Source: Flavobacterium circumlabens (GTDB taxonomy: Bacteria; Bacteroidota; Bacteroidia; Flavobacteriales; Flavobacteriaceae). From it: 64,000 bases of DNA. Numbering within the stretch: the stretch's first letter is position 1; each line of letters opens with the position of its first letter. A model generated the notes under the pieces. The model did no database searches. It was not told the DNA's origin and saw nothing but the letters and a program-made list of their open reading frames with translations. The position numbers and the translations under genes are program-made. Below are positions 1 to 9,980 of this stretch, one piece after another. The stretch is taken from assembly GCF_004345565.1 (NCBI RefSeq), contig NZ_SLWA01000008.1:1-64000 (forward strand). The letters are read 5' to 3'.

Positions 1-34
1 TCATACGACGACTAAGAAAGTTATATTTCAATAA
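1..34 (+). CDS. C-terminal tail of a T9SS cargo protein (5' end outside window)
   Basis: In the frame starting at base 2 the last ten codons read HTTTKKVIFQ and end in TAA at 32-34. This resembles the ends of the two following proteins (STRKVIF and TRKIVLH), which are T9SS C-terminal sorting domains, so a third cargo gene of this type probably lies just upstream. A perfect hairpin terminator follows after about 27 bases. Only ten residues are visible, so the call rests on the motif and the neighbours. Confidence 0.5.
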   Translation, partial: HTTTKKVIFQ

Positions 35-60
35 AACACAAACACTTTGTGTACTCCATA

Positions 61-98
61 AAAAAAAACCATTCGCCGCGGCGAATGGTTTTTTTTAT
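61..98 (+). terminator. Intrinsic terminator
   Basis: A perfect inverted repeat, AACCATTCGCCG / CGGCGAATGGTT, with an A run before it and a run of eight T after it. It closes the T9SS gene entering from the left. The A run would also let it work on the other strand. Confidence 0.85.
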
Positions 99-215
99 GC
101 TCTTTCTTCTCATTTAAATAACGGCAAATATCCCCTGAAGTTGGTATTGCAACATTTGTGCAAGAATATTAAATTGCAGTAAAATCTTATAATTAGTAAT
201 TAAACATATTTCACT

Positions 216-3200
216 GTGATTAAAAAATTATTCTTTTTAGTAATGGTAATCAGTTTCTTTAATAGAACAGAAGTATATGCACAACAAGGAAAAGTAGACC
301 GAACCTTTAATACAGCTGACGATGGAGTAATCGGTGATGGATTTGATAATAGTGTAAGAACTTTATTTTTACAATGGGATGAAAAGCTCATTATTGGCGG
401 AGATTATTTAAATCTAAACGGAATACCATCGCCGTATTTAACCCGTTTGAATGCCGATGGTTCAATTGATGAAAGTTTTAACACAGGAAAGGGTTTAAAT
501 GGAAAAGTTTACAGCTCTTATGTTCAGTTAGATGGTAAAATTATCATTGGAGGAAGTTTTACAGCTTATAATGGCACAAGTTCAGGAAGGCTGATTCGTT
601 TAAATAGCGATGGCTCACAGGATCCATCATTCAATACAACGATTGGAGCAACAAACGGAATCATATATAAAGTCTGCCAGCAAACGGATGGAAAAATTCT
701 CATTGTTGGCAGTTTTACCAAATACAATAATGTTACCGTAAACAGAATTGCACGCCTTTTACCCAATGGGGAATTAGATACTTCTTTTACTACAGGAACT
801 GGTTCTCCCTTAACTGTTACCAATGCTGAAATTTTAAACGATGATAAAATTCTTCTGACTGGAAATTTTACTGCTTTTAATGGAATTTCAACCAACAGAA
901 TTGTTCGCCTGTATCCTGATGGGAGAGTTGATCAGAGTTTTAATATCGGAACAGCTTTTAATGATGATGTAAATGCCATTGCAGTACAGCCGGATGGTAA
1001 AATTATCGCAGGCGGAAAATTTACAGCGTATAACGGAATTATAGCCAACAGAATTATTCGGTTAAATGAGGACGGAACCCTTGATAATACCTTTTTTTCA
1101 GGCTTAGGTTTGAATAAAGACGCAGTTCATATTATTAAAGTTGATGCTTCAGGTACTATTGCGATTGGTGGATCATTTAACGGTTTCTATGATGATAGTG
1201 AGGTCAACCGGTTATTTTTTTTAAATCCGGATGGGACTCTGAAAAGTGATTTTTATACAGAATCAGGGCCTGGTTCTGCTTCCGTTCTGGCTTTAGAAAA
1301 TAATGCAGATGGATCTTGGTATGTCGGAGGATCGTTCTCCGTTTTCGATGGTCTCAATCAGGGCAGACTGGCTAGAATTAATGCTGATGGAGAATATGAT
1401 ACAGCTTATTTATCAGCAGGAATTGGTTTTAATAATTCTGTTTTAAAAGTTCTGGCATTAGAAAATAAACAGACTATGGTGTTTGGGAATTTCAATAAAT
1501 TCAATGGAAAATTAACTTCAAAAATTGCGAGGCTTCTGGAAAACGGAACAGTGGATGATACTTTTAATTTGGCGCAACAGGGTGCCAATAATGTTATAAA
1601 AACAGCGGTTTTGCAAGAGGATGGTAAAATTGTTTTTGCTGGAAATTTTACAAAATACAATGGATTGACTTCTAATAGAATTGCACGCATCTTATCTGAT
1701 GGAGCAGTTGATGCAACATTCAATTTAGGTTCAGGATTCAATAATCAGGTATATGCGATGGCGATTCAGCCGGATCAAAAGATTATTGTGGGGGGTAATT
1801 TCAGTTTTAATGTTGGTTTGGGTGCTAACGCGATTATTGACGTTATTATCATTCAGCCCGATGGAAAAATTTTGGTTGGAGGTCGATTTACTTCTTTTAA
1901 TAGTCATCTATTTCCGGGTTTAGTACGCCTGAACAGTAACGGAAGTATAGATTCCAGTTTCAGTACAGGAGCCGGTTTTGATAAAAATGTTTATGCATTA
2001 GCCTTGCAGTCAGATCAGAAAATAATTGTTGGGGGATCTTTCCTAATGTACAACGGTGTTTCTCAAAAACGGATTCTCAGATTGAACCCAAACGGAGATT
2101 TAGACACTACATTTGATTCAGGATCAGGATTTAGTAAAGGAAATGTTTTAGCCATTCTCATACAGCCTGATGATCGCATTTTGTTAGGGGGAACTTTTTC
2201 GGGAACTTATAAAACGAAATCCTCCTTAAGAATGATAAGGTTACTAAAGACAGGAGAATACGATAGTAATTTTCAGGCTGCTTTAAATAATAAGTTGCAC
2301 ACCATGACTTTTACATCTGATCATAAACTGATGATTGGAGGAGATTTCAATTCTGTTTCCGGACTGTCCAAACATAGAATTGCACGTTTAAAAATTTGCC
2401 TTGAAAAGACAGTCTGGGATGGTATTTCCTGGTCTAATGGCTTTCCGTCGGGAGGCAAAGAAGTTACTTTTACAGAAGACTATTCAAATTTAACAACGGC
2501 TAATACCTGCAGTTGTACAATTAATGAAGGAAAAACGGTCACACTTTTAAGTGGAAATACTTTAAAAATTGAATTCGATTATAATGGTTCAGGAACTTTG
2601 ATCTTAAATGATACAGCCAGTTTGTATCAGGATGATGATGAAATCATAAATAAGGGAATTGTCCGGGTTATTAGAAAATCGTCTCCTGTTTTAAAATTTG
2701 ATTACACCTATTGGTCGTCTCCTGTAGAAAATCAAAAGTTAATTGATGTTTCTCCAAATACATTGGCCGACAAATTTTTCTCCTATAATTATCTACTCAA
2801 AGACTGGGATGTCGAAAATCCATCAAACAGTATGGTTTTAGGAAAAGGATATATTATTCGGGCCCCTCAGGATTTCTCCACAACAGTAGCTTCCAGATTC
2901 GAAGCCCTCTTTAAAGGGATTCCCAATAATGGAAAAATTACGTTAGATTGGGGAGAAGCGGATACTTTTAATTTGATTGGAAATCCGTACCCATCGGCTA
3001 TTAATGCAGATTTATTTTTAGATAAAAACAGTGAAAACATTAAAGGAACTCTTTATTTCTGGACACATAACACTCCAATTACCAACTATGAATATTCTTC
3101 AGATGACTATGCCGTTTATAACTTACTGGGAGGTGTAGGGACAAGACCAGCATTATCTTCAGGCATAAATGAAACAATACCGGACGGAAGAATTGCTTCC

Positions 3201-4016
3201 GGGCAGGCCTTTTTTGCGCTGAGTAAAAATAGTGGAACTGTTGAGTTTAATAATAGTATGCGAATTATCGGCAGGAATTCGATTTTTTTTAAGTCAGATA
3301 CAAACCTTAAAAACACAGAAAAATCAGGAATCGAAAAACATCGTATTTGGCTGAACCTTGAGAATACAAAAGGCGTTTTTAAACAAATTTTGATTGGGTA
3401 TATTCAGGGAACATCTGATTTGACAGCAGATAATGATAAGTATAACGCTGAATCACTTAATGGGAATGAATATGTAGATTTTTTCACTATTCTTGAAAAT
3501 AGAAATCTTGTCATTCAAGGCTCCAGTGCGCCTTTTACTATGTCAGATTCTGTTTCAATCGGGTATCATACAACTGTTGATGGGGATTTTACTATCAGAA
3601 CAGATCACATGGATGGACTATTCGAAAATTTGAATGTTTATCTCGAGGATAAAACGTTGAAAGTAATCCATAATTTAAAAAATGGCCCCTACTTATTTAA
3701 AACTTCCGAAGGTACTTTTAAGGAACGTTTTATAATACGCTATAGCGACAGGAGTTTAAAAAATATAAGCTTTGGAAAACCTGACGATTTGGTTTTGATC
3801 GCAGTAAAAGACAGAATAATAAAAGTACAATCGACAAAAGAAAAAATTCACGAAATTGCTGTTTTTGATATTTCAGGTAAGTTGATTTATACTAAAAAAA
3901 CAATTAATGAAGGAGAGTTTCAGTTGCCAAATTTACAACTGGGGAAACAGATTTTGCTGTTAAAAATTATGTTAGAAAATAATTACAAAATAACCCGAAA
4001 AATTGTTCTGCACTAA
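216..4016 (+). CDS. Secreted delta-60 repeat protein with T9SS type A sorting domain
   Basis: A surface or secreted protein of 1266 residues. The start is GTG at 216; it gives a normal signal peptide (MIKKLFFLVMVISFF ending VYAQ), whereas the next ATG would lose the basic N-terminus. Residues about 28-725 hold some 12-13 copies of a repeat with the pattern 'DGKIIIGGxF...NGxxxNRIxRLNxDGxxDxxFN', the delta-60 or beta-propeller-like family. The last 535 or so residues form a different module (beginning near 'WDGISWSNG', then 'VSPNTLADKFFSYN', 'VLGKGYIIRAP', 'LIGNPYPSAIN') that recurs in the next gene. The final 75 residues are a T9SS sorting domain ending TRKIVLH. The ligand is unknown. One repeat near 1780-1870 is shortened. 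Confidence 0.85.
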   Translation: MIKKLFFLVMVISFFNRTEVYAQQGKVDRTFNTADDGVIGDGFDNSVRTLFLQWDEKLIIGGDYLNLNGIPSPYLTRLNADGSIDESFNTGKGLNGKVYSSYVQLDGKIIIGGSFTAYNGTSSGRLIRLNSDGSQDPSFNTTIGATNGIIYKVCQQTDGKILIVGSFTKYNNVTVNRIARLLPNGELDTSFTTGTGSPLTVTNAEILNDDKILLTGNFTAFNGISTNRIVRLYPDGRVDQSFNIGTAFNDDVNAIAVQPDGKIIAGGKFTAYNGIIANRIIRLNEDGTLDNTFFSGLGLNKDAVHIIKVDASGTIAIGGSFNGFYDDSEVNRLFFLNPDGTLKSDFYTESGPGSASVLALENNADGSWYVGGSFSVFDGLNQGRLARINADGEYDTAYLSAGIGFNNSVLKVLALENKQTMVFGNFNKFNGKLTSKIARLLENGTVDDTFNLAQQGANNVIKTAVLQEDGKIVFAGNFTKYNGLTSNRIARILSDGAVDATFNLGSGFNNQVYAMAIQPDQKIIVGGNFSFNVGLGANAIIDVIIIQPDGKILVGGRFTSFNSHLFPGLVRLNSNGSIDSSFSTGAGFDKNVYALALQSDQKIIVGGSFLMYNGVSQKRILRLNPNGDLDTTFDSGSGFSKGNVLAILIQPDDRILLGGTFSGTYKTKSSLRMIRLLKTGEYDSNFQAALNNKLHTMTFTSDHKLMIGGDFNSVSGLSKHRIARLKICLEKTVWDGISWSNGFPSGGKEVTFTEDYSNLTTANTCSCTINEGKTVTLLSGNTLKIEFDYNGSGTLILNDTASLYQDDDEIINKGIVRVIRKSSPVLKFDYTYWSSPVENQKLIDVSPNTLADKFFSYNYLLKDWDVENPSNSMVLGKGYIIRAPQDFSTTVASRFEALFKGIPNNGKITLDWGEADTFNLIGNPYPSAINADLFLDKNSENIKGTLYFWTHNTPITNYEYSSDDYAVYNLLGGVGTRPALSSGINETIPDGRIASGQAFFALSKNSGTVEFNNSMRIIGRNSIFFKSDTNLKNTEKSGIEKHRIWLNLENTKGVFKQILIGYIQGTSDLTADNDKYNAESLNGNEYVDFFTILENRNLVIQGSSAPFTMSDSVSIGYHTTVDGDFTIRTDHMDGLFENLNVYLEDKTLKVIHNLKNGPYLFKTSEGTFKERFIIRYSDRSLKNISFGKPDDLVLIAVKDRIIKVQSTKEKIHEIAVFDISGKLIYTKKTINEGEFQLPNLQLGKQILLLKIMLENNYKITRKIVLH

Positions 4017-4557
4017 TAAGGCATCGTATTACTTCTTAAAAAAAAATCATTTTAGACAAAAAAAAGCAACTTTTACGGATGTCTAAATGTTAAAATATAT
4101 TTCTTTTTATATTCAAAATTGAAGATTTTGCTGTTTTTTAGGACAAAAGATTCACCTCATTTCAAAAATGCATTTCGTCGACAAACTCTTATTTTAAAGG
4201 CTAATAAGTTCTTTTTGAGTGGTATGTAAATATGGTTAGTGTTAAATTCTTACAATTTAATTTGAAATATTTGACCACTGTGTAAATAAAATCGTACCTT
4301 GTTGTAATACTTTCATAATCAACGTATTTATAAGCCAATCAGGGACATTTTGTGTTACGAAAATTGTTTCTTTTTTATCTGCCGAAATATAGATTGCTAT
4401 TTTAAATACCACTAAATAAAAACAGCATTTTAGTAGTTTTATTAATAAGATGGGTTTTGTAATCAGTATTACTTTTTATGGTATTTAGAATTTAATGTTA
4501 CCAGACTTCCCCCAGTGTTTGGTTTTTATTTTTTCTTTTAACTTAAAAACTAGTCTG
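4017..4557. other. Intergenic region of 541 bases
   Basis: AT-rich spacer between two T9SS genes. I found no open frame, no strong hairpin and no convincing TTG / TAnnTTTG promoter by eye. An in-frame ATG at 4495 would extend the next gene by 21 residues, but the resulting N-terminus does not look like an export signal. Confidence 0.5.
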
Positions 4558-7500
4558 ATGAAAAAAAAATTACCATCTTTTCTGTTTTCGTTTTCAATGC
4601 ATTATTCTTCTCAAGCTAATTTGCATTATTTAGAAATTCCGTTTTTTAAGGCAAAACTTTCTTTTCTTTTTTTATTTGTTTTTGCCTCCTCAGTAGCGCA
4701 GACCATATCACATACCTACACAACAAATACTTCAGTATTCGTACCTCCGGGATTGAGTACGATGACTGTTCAGGCATGGGGAGCCGGAGGCGCCGGAGGA
4801 GGTTCCAGTGTTCCCGGATCTGGTTTTGGAAGAGGAGGAGCCGGCGGTGGTGGTGGCGCATACGCAACAGCTACGATATCAGTTTCTACCCTAACCAATA
4901 CCAATATAAGTGTAGTTGTAGGGGCACAAACAGCCGGTACAACTGGTAATGGTGCAAATGGAGCCAGCTCAACAATTACAGGTTTTGAAACTGTAATTTT
5001 AGCAGCTGGAGGATCAGGTGGTACAGCAAATACTACAGGTGGTAGTCCAGCTGGCGGTACGGGAGGTCAGGCTTCTGCCTCATTTGGTAATCCCGGTACA
5101 AAGACTTCGGGTAGTAACGGTGATCCTGGAGGAACTTCACTGTTGAGTCTTTTGTTTTCATCCGGTAAAGGAGGAACTGGCGGTACACCTGGTGGTGGTG
5201 CGGGGGGAGCTGCTATTGCTAGTGTAATTTTAGGTGTAAATAGTGTGGGTAATGATGGAACCGGCCCTGGCGGTGGTGGTGGTGGTGCAATGACGGCAGG
5301 TACAACGGGACCATTGGCTGGAGGTGCAGGTGCTCATGGGCAAATTAAAATTGATTATACTTGTCCGACTTACAGTATTACCGGAATTTCAGCAGCAAAT
5401 GCTTGTAACTCAACAGGCACTTCCCTGGTCACAGTAACAGGAAGTGCTGCTTCTTTACCGGTAGGTACCTATACCGTAACCTATAATCGAACTAATCCAA
5501 CTGGCACCGCACTTACCGCAACTTTAACTGTTGCTGTGGCGGGAACGGGGACTTTTACAGCAATCGGTTTAAGTGCTGCCGGTGCATCTACTATTACGGT
5601 TACAAATCTGGCTTCGGGTGAATGTACATCAACTATTAGTTCTAATAATGTAGCTAACTTAACAGTTTTCGGCCCAACAGCTGGAGGAGCTGTAACTGGT
5701 ACCTCACCAATTTGTTCCGGGGCAACGAGTGGTTTGTTAACCTTAAGTGGTCATACCGGAACAATCTTAAATTGGGAGTCATCAATTAGCCCATTTTCAA
5801 CCTGGACAAATATTAGTAATACAACTACAACTTACACTTCTGGGCCTCTTACTGCTACTACTCAATTTAGAGCGATCGTTCAAAATGGACCCTGTACTTC
5901 CACACCTTCAACTCCTGTAACGATAACCGTAAATCCGCTGCCACAGGGAAGTTTAACCGCTAATGGTCCCTTTTGTGCAACAGGAGCAGGACAATTAACC
6001 TTTACAGCAACAGCCGGAACAGGTCCCTATACCATAGTTTACAAAGAGAACGGAGGAGCCGATCGTACTGCAACCAATATTACCAGCGGAACTCCTTTTG
6101 CAACATTTACAACTCCGGTTATTGCTTCCACAACCTATACTTTGGTTTCTGTTACGGGCTCGAATAGTTGTGTCCAAAGTTCTGCATTTACCGGAGGTTC
6201 TGCCACTATAACCATAAATCCGCTGCCACAAGGAAGTTTAACCGCTAATGGTCCCTTATGTGCAACAGGAGCAGGACAATTAACCTTTACAGCAACAGCC
6301 GGAACAGGTCCCTATACCATAGTTTACAAAGAGAACGGAGGAGCCGATCGTACTGCAACCAATATTACCAGCGGAACTCCTTTTGCAACATTTACAACTC
6401 CGGTTATTGCTTCCACAACTTATACCTTGGTTTCTGTAACAGGAGCAAATACTTGTGTGCGAAGTTCTGCATTTACCGGAGGTTCTGCCACTATAACCAT
6501 AAATCCGCTGCCACAGGGAAGTTTGACTGCGAATGGTCCCTTTTGTGAAACAGGAGCAGGACAATTAACCTTTACAGCAACTGCAGGAACGGGCCCTTAC
6601 ACCATAGTCTACAAAGAAAATGGCGGAGCCGATCGTACTGCCACAAATGTTACGAGCGGTACTCCTTTTGCAACATTTACAACTCCGGTTATTGCTTCCA
6701 CAACCTATACTTTGGTTTCTGTTACGGGCTCGAATAGTTGTGTCCGAAGTTCTGCATTTGCCGGAGGTTCTGCCACTATAACCATAAATCCGCTGCCACA
6801 GGGCAGTTTAACGGCTAATGGTCCCTTTTGTGCAACAGGATCAGGACAATTAACCTTTACAGCAACGGCTGGAACAGGTCCTTACACGATAGTTTACAAA
6901 GAAAACGGAGGAGCCGATCGTACTGCAACCAATATTACCAGTGGAACTCCTTTTGCAACATTTACAACTCCGGTTATTGCTTCAACAACCTACACTTTGG
7001 TTTCTGTTACAGGATCTAATAGTTGTGTCCGAAGTTCAGGATTTACAGGTGGTGCTGCAACAATTACAATTAATCCCATACCGGCTACTCCGATTAACGG
7101 TGGAATTACACAGCCAACATGTGCCCTACAAACAGGTACTATAGTTTTAACAGGATTACCCAACATTAGCAATTATACGATCGTGCAAAGTGGTTTTTCT
7201 TCGAACACTTACAATGGAGGCAGTGGTCCCGATCCAACAACCTACACCGTTACGGGACTTGCGGCCGGAACATATAATTTTACTGTTCAGTATACCGGCA
7301 GTTGTGTTTCATCGTCCTTATCTAATATTACAATAAATCCGCTTATAACGAATACCTACACTATCGCCGGAGGCTGGTCAAACGGAACACCTACCATAAA
7401 TCAGAATGTTATTTTTGCGGACAATTATGCCATAACGGGAGATTTAAACAGTTGTACCTGTAAGGTGAATCCGGGAATAAAAATAACCGTAACGGCACTA

Positions 7501-8964
7501 AATACTTTAACGGTAAACAATGGTTTAATTGTTGATTCAGCATTAGGAACAGAATTAATATTTGAAAATAATTCGAGTTTAATTCAAATCAATAATAATC
7601 CAGGCATAAATTCCGGTGCTATCACTTACAAACGTACTGCGAAACAAATTCTTTTGGCTGATTTTGTATACTGGTCGACACCAGTAAGCCCGCAAACATT
7701 ATTTGATGTATCTCCTTTTACTTTGGCGGATAAATACTTTGGCTATAATGGAACAAATTGGGTGATTACTCCCGGAAATACTACGATGGTTGTTGGTAAA
7801 GGCTATATTATTCGCGGACCGCAAACATATTCAAATGGAACAAGAGAAGATTATACTGCTTCTTTTAATGGTGTTCCGAACAATGGGACGCTGTCTGGCG
7901 AGATTATGGATGCTGGTAAGTCCTATTTAATCGGGAATCCATACCCTTCTGCGCTGGATGCAAATTTATTTTTAGACGGAACCATCTTTTTTTGGACTCA
8001 CAATACTCCTGTAGGAACATCGGCCCAATACGAATATAGCGACGATGATTATGCCAGTTACAATAGGAGTGGAGGTGTTGGGATATCTGCAAAAAGTTCT
8101 CCCGGACATACAGATAATCCGGCAACAGATGCCGGAGTAAAACCAACCGGCAAAATTGCTGCGGGGCAGTCTTTTTTTGCAACAACTATTAATTCCGGAA
8201 CACCTGTTTTTAATAATACGATGAGATTAGGAGGTACAAGTAATAATCAATTCTTTAAAACAGCAAACACATCAAAAAAAGCAGATTTGGAGAGACATCG
8301 TTTATGGCTTAATATGACAAACGAAGGAGGGGCTTTTAAACAATTGTTAGTGGGTTATATAGAAGAAGCGACAAATGGTTTCGACAATAGATTTGACGGA
8401 ATAACCCTTGATGCCAATCCGTTTCTTGATTTTTATAGTATAAACGGTACTTACAAATATGTTATTCAGGGTCGCGCACTGCCTTTCTCAGATACCGATA
8501 CGGTTCCCTTGGGGTATCGTTCTGCTATTTTAAGTGATTTTACAATTTCAATTGATGATTCGGATGGTAATTTAGTAAATCAGGCTATTTACATCGAAGA
8601 TAAAGTAACAGGACTGGTACATAACTTAAGGGACAGTAATTATACCTTTTCAAGTACGATAGGAGTTTTTGACAATCGCTTTATATTGCGTTACAAGGAT
8701 ACATCGTTGGGAATAGATGATTTTGAAAACTCCGGAAAAGAAATGATAATAAGTACGAAAGATAAAACAATCAGCATTTATGCTCCTGAAAAAATAATTA
8801 ATGAGATTCTTATTTATGACGTAACAGGGAACATGATCTATAAAAAATCAGATCTTAACGATCCTGCCTTTCAAATTGTAAATTTAAGATCTCAAAATCA
8901 GGTTCTTCTGGTGAAGGTGAAGTTAGCCGACAATACGATAAGCACTCGGAAAGTTATATTTTAG
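4558..8964 (+). CDS. Large Gly-rich, Ig-like repeat surface protein with T9SS sorting domain
   Basis: An exported adhesin-like protein of 1468 residues from ATG 4558. That start gives MKKK followed by a long signal region whose hydrophobic core ends near FASSVAQ; an ATG at 4495 is also in frame. Order of parts: a glycine-rich stretch (GAGGAGGG, GPGGGGGG) at about residues 70-260; Ig/PKD-like beta domains; four tandem 95-residue modules at DNA 5931-7070; another Ig-like domain; the C-terminal module shared with the previous gene ('VSPFTLADKYFGYN', 'VVGKGYIIRGP', 'LIGNPYPSALD'); and a T9SS sorting domain ending STRKVIF. Modules of this kind are common in gliding Flavobacteria and typically form elongated surface stalks. 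The ligand is unknown. Confidence 0.85.
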   Translation: MKKKLPSFLFSFSMHYSSQANLHYLEIPFFKAKLSFLFLFVFASSVAQTISHTYTTNTSVFVPPGLSTMTVQAWGAGGAGGGSSVPGSGFGRGGAGGGGGAYATATISVSTLTNTNISVVVGAQTAGTTGNGANGASSTITGFETVILAAGGSGGTANTTGGSPAGGTGGQASASFGNPGTKTSGSNGDPGGTSLLSLLFSSGKGGTGGTPGGGAGGAAIASVILGVNSVGNDGTGPGGGGGGAMTAGTTGPLAGGAGAHGQIKIDYTCPTYSITGISAANACNSTGTSLVTVTGSAASLPVGTYTVTYNRTNPTGTALTATLTVAVAGTGTFTAIGLSAAGASTITVTNLASGECTSTISSNNVANLTVFGPTAGGAVTGTSPICSGATSGLLTLSGHTGTILNWESSISPFSTWTNISNTTTTYTSGPLTATTQFRAIVQNGPCTSTPSTPVTITVNPLPQGSLTANGPFCATGAGQLTFTATAGTGPYTIVYKENGGADRTATNITSGTPFATFTTPVIASTTYTLVSVTGSNSCVQSSAFTGGSATITINPLPQGSLTANGPLCATGAGQLTFTATAGTGPYTIVYKENGGADRTATNITSGTPFATFTTPVIASTTYTLVSVTGANTCVRSSAFTGGSATITINPLPQGSLTANGPFCETGAGQLTFTATAGTGPYTIVYKENGGADRTATNVTSGTPFATFTTPVIASTTYTLVSVTGSNSCVRSSAFAGGSATITINPLPQGSLTANGPFCATGSGQLTFTATAGTGPYTIVYKENGGADRTATNITSGTPFATFTTPVIASTTYTLVSVTGSNSCVRSSGFTGGAATITINPIPATPINGGITQPTCALQTGTIVLTGLPNISNYTIVQSGFSSNTYNGGSGPDPTTYTVTGLAAGTYNFTVQYTGSCVSSSLSNITINPLITNTYTIAGGWSNGTPTINQNVIFADNYAITGDLNSCTCKVNPGIKITVTALNTLTVNNGLIVDSALGTELIFENNSSLIQINNNPGINSGAITYKRTAKQILLADFVYWSTPVSPQTLFDVSPFTLADKYFGYNGTNWVITPGNTTMVVGKGYIIRGPQTYSNGTREDYTASFNGVPNNGTLSGEIMDAGKSYLIGNPYPSALDANLFLDGTIFFWTHNTPVGTSAQYEYSDDDYASYNRSGGVGISAKSSPGHTDNPATDAGVKPTGKIAAGQSFFATTINSGTPVFNNTMRLGGTSNNQFFKTANTSKKADLERHRLWLNMTNEGGAFKQLLVGYIEEATNGFDNRFDGITLDANPFLDFYSINGTYKYVIQGRALPFSDTDTVPLGYRSAILSDFTISIDDSDGNLVNQAIYIEDKVTGLVHNLRDSNYTFSSTIGVFDNRFILRYKDTSLGIDDFENSGKEMIISTKDKTISIYAPEKIINEILIYDVTGNMIYKKSDLNDPAFQIVNLRSQNQVLLVKVKLADNTISTRKVIF
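5931..7070 (+). repeat. Four near-identical 285-bp tandem repeats inside the T9SS adhesin gene
   Basis: The word AATCCGCTGCCACA and the following sequence recur at 5931, 6216, 6501 and 6786, with the next module boundary at 7071. The period is exactly 285 bp (95 codons). Copies differ by scattered, mostly silent changes. Each encodes a module running from 'NPLPQGSLTANGPFC' through 'YKENGGADRTAT' to 'SATITI'. The array produces long spurious open frames on both strands. Confidence 0.95.
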
Positions 8965-8982
8965 ATTTTAAAAAATACTTGT

Positions 8983-9022
8983 AAAAAGGCAGTTTTACTA
9001 TTTGGTAAAACTGCCTTTTTTT
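8983..9022. terminator. Bidirectional intrinsic terminator
   Basis: Perfect arms AAAAAGGCAGTTTTAC (8983-8998) and GTAAAACTGCCTTTTT (9005-9020) with a six-base loop and flanking A and T runs. It serves the T9SS gene on the left and the convergent JmjC-like gene on the right, whose stop codon sits immediately beside it. Confidence 0.9.
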
Positions 9023-9900
9023 TAGGATCTGTTTAAAGAAGTCTGGTGCAAATTTTCATGAGTATTCCGGATTGCTTTTTCATTTTTGTAATCAATCCAT
9101 TTTTGGCCTTTGAATTTCCGCATCATAATATCAAAATGACGCATGATGAAAACATTATAAAATGCTTTTAATAAATTCGAGATATTTGTTGGGAAAGAAC
9201 GGAGACTCATGGAAAATCCGGGTGTCAGATATTTCATGTAATGCCAATAGCCTTCCGGCATGTACAACATTTCACCATGTTTGAGATTTGTAATATACCC
9301 TTCTGCATTTTGGAGTGCCGGCCATTTTTCGTAATCAGGATTATCAAAATCGATGTCTTCTCTTGAAATTAGTGCATGCGGAACTTTGTACATATATTTT
9401 GATTGTTCGGGAGCAAACAACATACATTGTTTTTCTCCATGAAAATGAAAATGTAAAATATTGGAATAGTCAATATCGTAATGCATAAAGACTTTCGAAT
9501 TTTGCCCTCCAAAAAACAACATAGGCATTTGCCGGACTAATTTTAAGCCGATATCGGGCCATAGAAAATCCTTGTTTAAGGCTGGCACCTGCTTCATTAA
9601 ATTATAAAGAAAAATACGGTAATTGGTAGGTCTTTGTTCTAAAAGATCAATATAATCGCTCATTTTCATCTTGGTATGAGCTTCGTTAAAGCCATCCTTG
9701 TGATTTACGGGCCTGTTGTCGTATAAGGGAACAATTGTATTACCGGCGATTTCTTTTATGTAGGAAAGTTTCCATTTATCATAAGCCGGCCAGTCTTCGG
9801 TCAGCTGTTCAATAACAACGGGAATTTGTTTTTTGACGTATTGGGAAATAAAATCAGTTTTTGAGATTTTATTGACCCTTTCGATTTCTTTTAACTTCAT
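9022..9900 (-). CDS. Cupin-like / JmjC-domain protein, probable Fe(II)/2-oxoglutarate oxygenase
   Basis: 292 residues with the architecture of bacterial cupin_8/JmjC proteins. The N-terminal part has 'IPVVIEQLTEDWPAY', a typical opening of the family. The core has F-M-H140-Y-D142 and later G-Y-W-H220-Y, giving the His-x-Asp...His triad that binds iron, and 'HFHFHGEKQCMLF' between them. Family members are hydroxylases of proteins or small molecules; the substrate here cannot be read from sequence. It lies about 80 bp downstream of bioB on the same strand but is not obviously linked to it in function. Confidence 0.75.
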   Translation of the reverse strand: MKLKEIERVNKISKTDFISQYVKKQIPVVIEQLTEDWPAYDKWKLSYIKEIAGNTIVPLYDNRPVNHKDGFNEAHTKMKMSDYIDLLEQRPTNYRIFLYNLMKQVPALNKDFLWPDIGLKLVRQMPMLFFGGQNSKVFMHYDIDYSNILHFHFHGEKQCMLFAPEQSKYMYKVPHALISREDIDFDNPDYEKWPALQNAEGYITNLKHGEMLYMPEGYWHYMKYLTPGFSMSLRSFPTNISNLLKAFYNVFIMRHFDIMMRKFKGQKWIDYKNEKAIRNTHENLHQTSLNRS

Positions 9901-9980
9901 CTCTTAAATAAAAAAATTGCTTATAACTCTGTGTTACAAGCAATTTAAAAATATTGGTAGAGATTTATTAACTCTTTTAA

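Noticed and set aside
5931..7070. Array considered as a CRISPR or direct-repeat locus
   Set aside because: The period is 285 bp with no unique spacers, and it reads in frame through a protein.
5973..7172. Several long open frames on both strands inside the adhesin gene
   Set aside because: They repeat with the 285-bp period and are shadows of the tandem array; their Ser/Cys/Arg-rich translations look non-natural.
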